A stretch of 64,000 nucleotides of DNA from Streptomyces marianii (GTDB lineage: Bacteria > Actinomycetota > Actinomycetes > Streptomycetales > Streptomycetaceae): positions 2,390,501 through 2,454,500 of the forward strand of contig NZ_VAWE01000001.1 in the NCBI RefSeq assembly GCF_005795905.1, read 5' to 3'. Shown one piece after another: positions 56,644-64,000 of the stretch. A program made the position numbers and the translations under genes. The stretch's first letter is position 1. The number at the start of each line of letters is the position of its first letter. The notes under the pieces are model-generated. The model saw only the letters and a list, made by a program, of their open reading frames with translations, ran no database searches and was not told the DNA's origin.

Positions 56644-58773
56644 CTAGTTCACGAGGCCCGACGGGCGGTCCACCTCCGACGGGGCGGCGGCGGGGAGCTC
56701 GCCCACGGGGCGGCGCCAGCCGTGCTCACCGCGGGCCAGCAGCCAGGCCGTGGTCTCCTGCGGCGGCATGGCCGCCGCCACCAGCCAGCCCTGCACCGCG
56801 TCGCAGCCCAGGTCGCGCAGCCGCTCCCAGGTCTCGTCGTCCTCGACGCCCTCGGCGACCACGAGCAGTCCGAGGGAGTGGGCGAGGTCGACGGTGCAGC
56901 GGACGATCTCCGCATCCTCCGCGTCGATCGCCAGCCGGGCGACGAACGACCGGTCGATCTTGAGCTCGCTCACGGGCAGCCGGCGCAGATGGACCAGGGA
57001 GGAGTAGCCCGTGCCGAAGTCGTCCAGCGACATCTTCACCCCGTGGCCCGTGAGCGCCGCGAGGGTGTCCCCGGCCCGCTGCGGGTCCTCCAGCAGCACA
57101 TGCTCCGTGATCTCCAGTTGCAACGCGCCCGCCGGGACGCCGTGCCGGGCGAGCCGGGCGGCGACGGAACCGGCGAAGCCCGGCGTGTGGACGTCGCGCG
57201 GCGACACGTTGACGGCGACCGGCACCTCGAGTCCCTGGGATCGCCATTCGGCGACCTGGCCCAACGCGGACTCCAGCACGTACTCGGTCAGATGCGGCAT
57301 CAGCCCCGACGACTCGGCGATGGCGATGAACTCGTCGGGAGGGACCCGTCCGCGGTCCGGATGCACCCAGCGCACCAGCGCCTCCAACCCGGCGACATGC
57401 CCGTCGAAGCGCACCTTCGGCTGGTAGTGGAGCTCCACCTCGCCCGCGTCCAGGGCTCGGCGCAGATCGCCGAGCAGTCCGAGCCGGTCCGGGGTGTTCG
57501 AATCGCGCTTGGACTCGTACACCTCGACGCCGGTTCGGTCGCGCTTCGCCTGGTACATGGCCACGTCCGCGCGCCGGAGCAGCCCTTCGGCGTCCAGGGC
57601 GTGGTCGGGGAAGACGGCGAGGCCGGCACTGGCCTCCAGGACCAGGGTGAGCCCGTCGAGGTCGAGGGGCGAGGACAGCTGGCCCACGAGGTGGCGGGCG
57701 ACCCGCTGGGCGCTGGTGGTGGAGTCGGTGGTGGGCAGCAGCACCGCGAACTCGTCGCCGCCCAGCCGTGCGGCCTCCGCTCCGCGCGGCAGCGCGAGCT
57801 TCAGCCGCTCGGCGATCTGGAGCAGCAGGCGGTCGCCCGCGAGATGACCGAGGGTGTCGTTGACCGAGCGGAACCGGTCGAGGTCGATCAGGACGAGGGC
57901 CGAGCGCGCTCCGACCCCCTCGGCCTCCTCCAGCGCGGTCCAGGTGCGCTCCAGCAGCCACTGGCGGTTGGGGAGTTTGGTGAGCGGGTCGCGCAGTTGC
58001 TCCTCGGCGCGGGCTCGTGCGATCCACAGCGTGGAGTCCAGGGCGATCAGCGGCACGGCGAACAGCGGCAGCACGATGGGCAGGGCCGTGGCGACGACGC
58101 AGATCAGCGGGGCGATGCCGAGCAGGGCGACCGCGACGAGACCCTGCCGCAGCAGGGCGGTCCGGGCGACGGTGGGCAGTCCGCTGCTCTGGGGTGCCAG
58201 GGCGTACCAGAGCAGCACCCTGGTGGCCGCGAGGTACGCGGCCGCGGCGAGCACCACTTCGGGGATCGCGTCCGGTCCCCACTGCAGAGGCTGCCACGGC
58301 TGCTCGACGGTGGGTGTCTCACCGAAAGCGGCGAGGACGAGTGCGGCCGCGCCGATGCCCAGGATGTCCACCGCGCCGTGCAGGGCGCCCTGCCGCCAGC
58401 GGTGCCGCCGCGCGGCGCCGACCAGCGCAGCCAAGGCGAGGCTGACCATGCCCGCCGGCACCCAGCCGTACAGCAGCAGCACCGCGAGGGTCAGCGCGGC
58501 ACCGGAGCCGGTGCCGCCCCACCAGCGGTCGCGCCCGAGGGCGACCAGGTGGCCGACGACGATGGCGGTCAGCACGGCGAGGGACCAGCCCTCGGTGCCT
58601 CCGGGAAAGAGCCCGTGCCCTTCCCTGAGAGCGCCGAAGAGCCCGGTCGCCAGGGTGAGTAAGGCGAGTCCGACGACGACGAACGGCAGCGTCGAGGCGA
58701 TGCCCCCAACGAACGCGAGTCCAGCGAAACCACGCGGCCGTGAGACCGGGGCGGCGCTCTCGGTCGGTTTCAT
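56644..58773 (-). CDS. rmdB: Membrane GGDEF-EAL protein (RmdB-like c-di-GMP phosphodiesterase)
   Basis: 709 residues. About six or seven membrane helices (18-240) are followed by GGDEF ([11 protein letters not shown] intact) and EAL (GLEALVRW, DDFGTGYSSL, KIDRSFVARL and VAEGVEDD intact). The position next to ligA matches S. coelicolor rmdB from memory, whose product breaks down c-di-GMP and affects raising of aerial hyphae. The ATG at 58773 is favoured over a GTG 36 bp upstream (GAGAGGGACGGGA upstream). It contrasts with the EAL-degenerate protein at 39689-42718. Confidence 0.88.
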   Translation of the reverse strand: MKPTESAAPVSRPRGFAGLAFVGGIASTLPFVVVGLALLTLATGLFGALREGHGLFPGGTEGWSLAVLTAIVVGHLVALGRDRWWGGTGSGAALTLAVLLLYGWVPAGMVSLALAALVGAARRHRWRQGALHGAVDILGIGAAALVLAAFGETPTVEQPWQPLQWGPDAIPEVVLAAAAYLAATRVLLWYALAPQSSGLPTVARTALLRQGLVAVALLGIAPLICVVATALPIVLPLFAVPLIALDSTLWIARARAEEQLRDPLTKLPNRQWLLERTWTALEEAEGVGARSALVLIDLDRFRSVNDTLGHLAGDRLLLQIAERLKLALPRGAEAARLGGDEFAVLLPTTDSTTSAQRVARHLVGQLSSPLDLDGLTLVLEASAGLAVFPDHALDAEGLLRRADVAMYQAKRDRTGVEVYESKRDSNTPDRLGLLGDLRRALDAGEVELHYQPKVRFDGHVAGLEALVRWVHPDRGRVPPDEFIAIAESSGLMPHLTEYVLESALGQVAEWRSQGLEVPVAVNVSPRDVHTPGFAGSVAARLARHGVPAGALQLEITEHVLLEDPQRAGDTLAALTGHGVKMSLDDFGTGYSSLVHLRRLPVSELKIDRSFVARLAIDAEDAEIVRCTVDLAHSLGLLVVAEGVEDDETWERLRDLGCDAVQGWLVAAAMPPQETTAWLLARGEHGWRRPVGELPAAAPSEVDRPSGLVN

Positions 58774-59012
58774 TCCCGTCCCTCTCACAGCCGGCGGTGC
58801 CGATGCCACGTGGTGGCTTCCGAGTCATGCGACCACGGCCGAAACCTCACCACGCGGCCGTGCACGACAGGCGCATGCCTCAACAGTAGGCCGCCGAGGG
58901 CTCTGACGGGCAGCGCTCTACTGCTCTTGCCCGAATGCGACCCGGCCACCCTTATCCAGCTGATATGCGCCGAACGAGTGATCCTGGCGGGGAGTTGCCC
59001 CGCACAGCCGTA

Positions 59013-61211
<2,199 letters not shown>

Positions 61212-61231
61212 TTACCTCAGCCCTCAGTCCA

Positions 61232-62227
61232 TCACTCAGGGTTGTCCGCGAGTGATCTCGCCGCCCGGACGCTGTGGGCCAGAGCAGCACGGGCGTAGCC
61301 GGGCGAAGCACCCGCGAGCCCGCACGACGGGGTGACCACGACGGACTCGGCGAGAGTCCCCGGATTCAGCCCCAGCCTGCGCCACAGCGTCCTGACACCC
61401 ATGACGCTACCGGCAGGGTCGGACAATGGGCCGTCGGTCGAGGGCACGATCCCCGCGAAGAGCTTCGTACCGCCTTCGGCGGCCTCTCCGATCGACTCCT
61501 CGTCACGTTCAGTGAGCAGCGCGAAATCGAACGAGATCCCGGCGGCTCCGGCCCGGCGCAGCAGGGCGAACGGCACCTCCGGAGCACAGGAGTGCACGAC
61601 CACCGGCACGCCGGCCGCGCCGACGACCTCCCGCAGCGTGCTCTCGGCGAGCTGCCGGTCCACGGCGCGGTGGGTCCGGTATCCGCTGGCGGTCCTCACC
61701 AGGCCGCGCAGCACGGCCGTGAGGGACGGCTCGTCGAGCTGCAGCACCGGCCGGGCGCCGGGCACGCGGCGCCGCACCTCGGCGAGATGACCGCGGATGC
61801 CTTCGGCGAGCGAGTCCGCGAGATCCCGGCAGGCTCCGGGGTCGGCGAGGGCCGCCTCGCCGTTCCTGAGCTCCAGAGCGGCCGCGAGCGTCCAGGGCCC
61901 GACGGCCTGGACCTTGAGCGGGCCCTCGTAGCCCTGGGTGAACTCCTCCAGCGCGTCCAGGTCCTCGCCGAGCCACGACCTGGCCCGCCGGGTGTCCCGG
62001 CCGGGCCGGTCGCTCATCCGCCAGCCGCTCGGCTCCACGTGCGCGTACAGCTCCACGAGGAGCCCCGCGGTCCGGCCGATCATGTCGGCGCCGGGGCCGC
62101 GGGCGGGCAGTTCGGGCAGATGGGGAAAGTCCTCGAAGGATCCGGTCACGGTCTTCGCGGCCTCGCGCGCGTCCCCGCCGGGCAGGGAGCCGACCCCGGT
62201 GGCGGGGCCCCAGACGACGTCGCTCAT
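61232..62227 (-). CDS. MetE-like methionine synthase family protein
   Basis: 331 residues, much shorter than MetE (about 750), containing only a single UROD/MetE-like barrel. It starts WGPATGVGSLPGGDAREA and has GPLKVQAVGPWTLAAALEL, LQLDEPSLTAVLRGLV, PVVVHSCAPEVPFALLRRAG and VVTPSCGLAG. The HSC and CGLAG motifs fit the Zn-site His/Cys pattern of the C-terminal barrel. Such core-length proteins may use other methyl donors than folate, as found for archaeal or actinobacterial core MetE. The ATG overlaps the SDR stop by 4 bp (ATGA). Confidence 0.85.
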   Translation of the reverse strand: MSDVVWGPATGVGSLPGGDAREAAKTVTGSFEDFPHLPELPARGPGADMIGRTAGLLVELYAHVEPSGWRMSDRPGRDTRRARSWLGEDLDALEEFTQGYEGPLKVQAVGPWTLAAALELRNGEAALADPGACRDLADSLAEGIRGHLAEVRRRVPGARPVLQLDEPSLTAVLRGLVRTASGYRTHRAVDRQLAESTLREVVGAAGVPVVVHSCAPEVPFALLRRAGAAGISFDFALLTERDEESIGEAAEGGTKLFAGIVPSTDGPLSDPAGSVMGVRTLWRRLGLNPGTLAESVVVTPSCGLAGASPGYARAALAHSVRAARSLADNPE

Positions 62228-62913
62228 CGCCCCGGCCGGACGGTGAGGTCGTGGATGTCGGCGTCGCGCGGGAGGTCCAGGGCGGTGAGGATCGTCGTCG
62301 CGACCGACTCGGGGTCGATCCACCGCGACGGGTCGTACTCCTTGCCCTCCTGCTGGTGCACCTTCGCCTGCATGGGGCTCGCGGTACGGCCGGGGTACAC
62401 CGACGTGACCCGGACGCCGTGTTCCCGCTCCTCGTGGCGCAGGGCGTCGGCCAGCGCCCTGAGACCGTGCTTGGAGGCGGCGTAGGCGCCCCACTCCGCG
62501 TGGGCGTTGAGCCCGGCGCCCGAGTTGACGAAGATCACCTTGCCCCGGGAGACGCGCAGTTGGGGGAGCATCAGCCGGGTGAGCTCCGCCGGGCTGACCA
62601 GGTTCACGTTGAGCTGGGTCTGCCAGGTCTTCGGCGTGAGGTCGGCGACCCGGCCGAGGTCCACGACGCCCGCGATGTGCAGCAGCGAGTCGACGCGCTC
62701 GGGCAGCGTCTGGTGCGAGAAGGCCCAGGACAGCCGGTCGGGTGTGGCGAGGTCGCCGACGAGGGTGCGGGAGCCGGGGTAGGCCTGGGCCAGTTCCCGG
62801 GCGCGACCGGCGTCCCGGGCCAGCAGCACGAGGTCGTCGCCGCGCTCGTGCAGCCGGCGCGCGACGGCCGCGCCGATGCCGGAGCCCGCTCCGGTGATCA
62901 GATGAGTAGCCAT
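62224..62913 (-). CDS. Short-chain dehydrogenase/reductase
   Basis: 229-residue classical SDR. The cofactor motif THLITGAGSGIGAAVARRLHE is at the N-terminus, and the catalytic Ser is in VIFVNSGAGLN with Tyr-x3-Lys in WGAYAASKHGLRALADAL. HIAGVVDLG stands where NNAG is usual. NADP(H) or NAD(H) and substrate are unknown. It overlaps the MetE-like gene by 4 bp, so the two are co-expressed. Confidence 0.92.
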   Translation of the reverse strand: MATHLITGAGSGIGAAVARRLHERGDDLVLLARDAGRARELAQAYPGSRTLVGDLATPDRLSWAFSHQTLPERVDSLLHIAGVVDLGRVADLTPKTWQTQLNVNLVSPAELTRLMLPQLRVSRGKVIFVNSGAGLNAHAEWGAYAASKHGLRALADALRHEEREHGVRVTSVYPGRTASPMQAKVHQQEGKEYDPSRWIDPESVATTILTALDLPRDADIHDLTVRPGR

Positions 62914-62929
62914 ACCGGCAATGCTCGCA

Positions 62930-63469
62930 TCACTGCACCCCCGCGCCTTCCTCGAGGTGGGCGAGGGCGCCGACCGCGTCCTCGGCGAAGAAGACCAGGT
63001 CGGTGAGGGGCACCGGCAGGAAGCCCTCGTCGTCCATGCGCTGGAACTGCTGTTTCAGCCCGTCGTAGAACCCCGCCGTGTTGAGCAGCACCACCGGCTT
63101 CGCCGTGTGGCCGTGCTTCTTCAGCTCCAGGATCTCCGTGGCCTCGTCCAGCGTGCCCGTGCCGCCCACCATGATCACGACCGCGTCGGACTTGGCCAGG
63201 AGCAGCGCCTTCCGCTCGGCGAGGTCCCGTGCCACGAGCATCTCGTCGGCGACCGGCCTCGCCTTGTCCTGCAGGAACTCCACCGAGACCCCGATCAGTC
63301 GGCCGCCGGCCTCGTGCACCCCGTCCGCGACGACCTTCATCAGACCGACGTCGGAGCCGCCCCACACCAGCGTGTGCCCGCCCTTGCCGAGCAGCTCGGC
63401 GAACTCGCGGGCAGGGCCTGTGTAGCGGTCGTCGAGGTCGGCGGCGGAGAGGAAGACGCAGATGTTCAC
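62930..63469 (-). CDS. LOG-family (Rossmann, TIGR00730-like) protein
   Basis: 179 residues of the LOG/lysine-decarboxylase-like family, whose tested members release cytokinin bases from nucleotides or hydrolyse AMP. Seen are NICVFLSAADLDDRYTGPAR, TLVWGGSDVGLMKVVADGVH and ARDLAERKALLLAKSDAVVI. The usual PGGxGTxxE is VGGTGTLDE, with Val in place of Pro, so the substrate loop may differ. GTG at 63469 has a weak ribosome site. It is first in a unit with the SDR and MetE-like genes, with a 16-bp gap. Confidence 0.85.
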   Translation of the reverse strand: MNICVFLSAADLDDRYTGPAREFAELLGKGGHTLVWGGSDVGLMKVVADGVHEAGGRLIGVSVEFLQDKARPVADEMLVARDLAERKALLLAKSDAVVIMVGGTGTLDEATEILELKKHGHTAKPVVLLNTAGFYDGLKQQFQRMDDEGFLPVPLTDLVFFAEDAVGALAHLEEGAGVQ

Positions 63470-63667
63470 GGGCTCACGGTACGTGCCGCCGCCGACACCC
63501 GGCCCGCGCGGTCGGAAGCCGGGAGGAAATGGCCGGGAACCGCCCTCGTACGACGAGGAGTCCGCGGCACCCGGCCCCCGGGCCCCTCGCCGGCACGGTG
63601 CACGCTCGTCCGTGCCCGTCCCCTCCGGAGCGAGCCCCGGCGGCCCGGTGCGCCGGACGCGGTGGCC

Positions 63668-64000
63668 TCAGGCGGTGACGGAGCTCTGCCGGCGCGTCGT
63701 CGCCGCGATCGTCGCCGATCCGACCACACGCGTGCCGTCGTACAGCACGATCGCCTGGCCGGGGGCGACCCCGCGCACGGGTTCCGCGAACGCCACCCGC
63801 AGCTCGCCGTCCACCAGCTCGGCCGAGACCTCCGTCTCGCCGCCGTGGGCGCGCAGCTGCGCCGTGTACGTGCCGGGGCCGACGGGCGCCGAGCCGCACC
63901 AGCGGGGCTTGACCGCGGTGAGCGCGGAGACCTCCAGGGCCTCGGCCGGGCCGACGGTGACCGTGTTGCTCACCGGCGAGATGTCCAGGACGTAGCGCGG
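63668..64000 (-). CDS. mnmA: tRNA-specific 2-thiouridylase MnmA, C-terminal part (5' end outside window)
   Basis: The last ~110 residues of MnmA, which puts sulphur on the wobble U34 of tRNA-Lys/Glu/Gln. The C-terminal beta-barrel is recognised by YVLDISPVSNTVTVG, LTAVKPRWCGSAPVGPG, QLRAHGGETEVSAEL and PGQAIVLYDGTRVVGSATI. The ATP and cysteine motifs are beyond the window. It is transcribed toward the LOG-family gene with a 198-bp gap. Confidence 0.9.
   Translation of the reverse strand, partial: PRYVLDISPVSNTVTVGPAEALEVSALTAVKPRWCGSAPVGPGTYTAQLRAHGGETEVSAELVDGELRVAFAEPVRGVAPGQAIVLYDGTRVVGSATIAATTRRQSSVTA

Overview
The window is a 64 kb piece of a Streptomyces (or very close actinomycete) chromosome. 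The support is very high G+C, GTG and TTG starts next to GGAGG-type ribosome sites, two tandem conservon operons (cvnABCD), and a gene order that from memory follows the S. coelicolor core around cvn1-cvn2, accB-accE, leuB, serA, ilvBNC, gatCAB, ligA and mnmA. No rRNA, tRNA, CRISPR array, prophage or insertion sequence was found. Most of the window is core metabolism. The accessory content is small: decayed genes, tandem repeats, a dispersed element and a few secreted-protein genes.

Layout. 1-7806 (+): conservon 1 (its cvnA truncated by the window edge) and conservon 2, each a membrane histidine-kinase-like protein, a roadblock protein, a DUF742 protein and a small GTPase. 7807-8240: convergent spacer with two strong hairpins and one copy of a 136-bp dispersed element. 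8241-10049 (-): accE-accB acyl-CoA carboxylase. 10204-11312 (-): remnant of a family 8 polysaccharide lyase. 11333-14889: YceI protein, acetyltransferase with DUF2087 protein, DUF1876 protein and a secreted Gly-rich membrane protein. 14973-16856: citramalate synthase gene behind an isoleucine-codon leader peptide and terminator. 16986-22740: membrane protein, TetR regulator, agmatine deiminase, a two-subunit urease-like pair and a nonsense-mutated, internally deleted NCS1 permease remnant. 22817-27372: tandem repeat, ilvE, leuB, a small protein, an AAC(2')-like acetyltransferase and a small hypothetical. 27522-31809: proline catabolism (P5C dehydrogenase, proline dehydrogenase, divergent PucR-type regulator) with a perfect palindrome between the divergent genes. 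31810-33940: 61-bp tandem repeats, then an I36-inhibitor / lipoprotein / I36-inhibitor cassette. 34046-39692 (-): serA, ilvC, ilvN, ilvB with an Ile-Leu-Val leader peptide attenuator. 39689-42718: GGDEF/degenerate-EAL membrane protein. 42929-47448: hydroxyacid dehydrogenase, aldo/keto reductase, PQQ-type sugar dehydrogenase lipoprotein, acetyltransferase. 47556-52208: inverted-repeat element, MMPL transporter, truncated phospholipase C, hypothetical protein. 52546-56166 (-): gatC-gatA-small membrane protein-gatB. 56438-58773 (-): second copy of the dispersed element and an rmdB-like GGDEF-EAL protein with both motifs intact. 59013-64000 (-): ligA, MetE-like protein, SDR, LOG-like protein and the C-terminus of mnmA.

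How the genes connect. Branched-chain amino acid synthesis is scattered over five loci (cimA, ilvE, leuB, ilvBN/ilvC, with serA alongside). At least two loci carry matching 13-residue leader peptides and terminators whose codons fit the pathway product: Ile-Ile for cimA, Ile-Leu-Val-Leu for ilvB. Ureases, agmatine deiminase and a dead NCS1 permease form a nitrogen-salvage neighbourhood. Two cyclic-di-GMP proteins lie 14 kb apart, one with a degenerate EAL and one with both domains intact.

The least explained elements are the 136-bp dispersed sequence present twice, the 61-bp tandem array, the 42/43-bp array, the 15-bp inverted repeats around a 129-bp core, and the near-identity of cvnB and cvnD between the two conservons.
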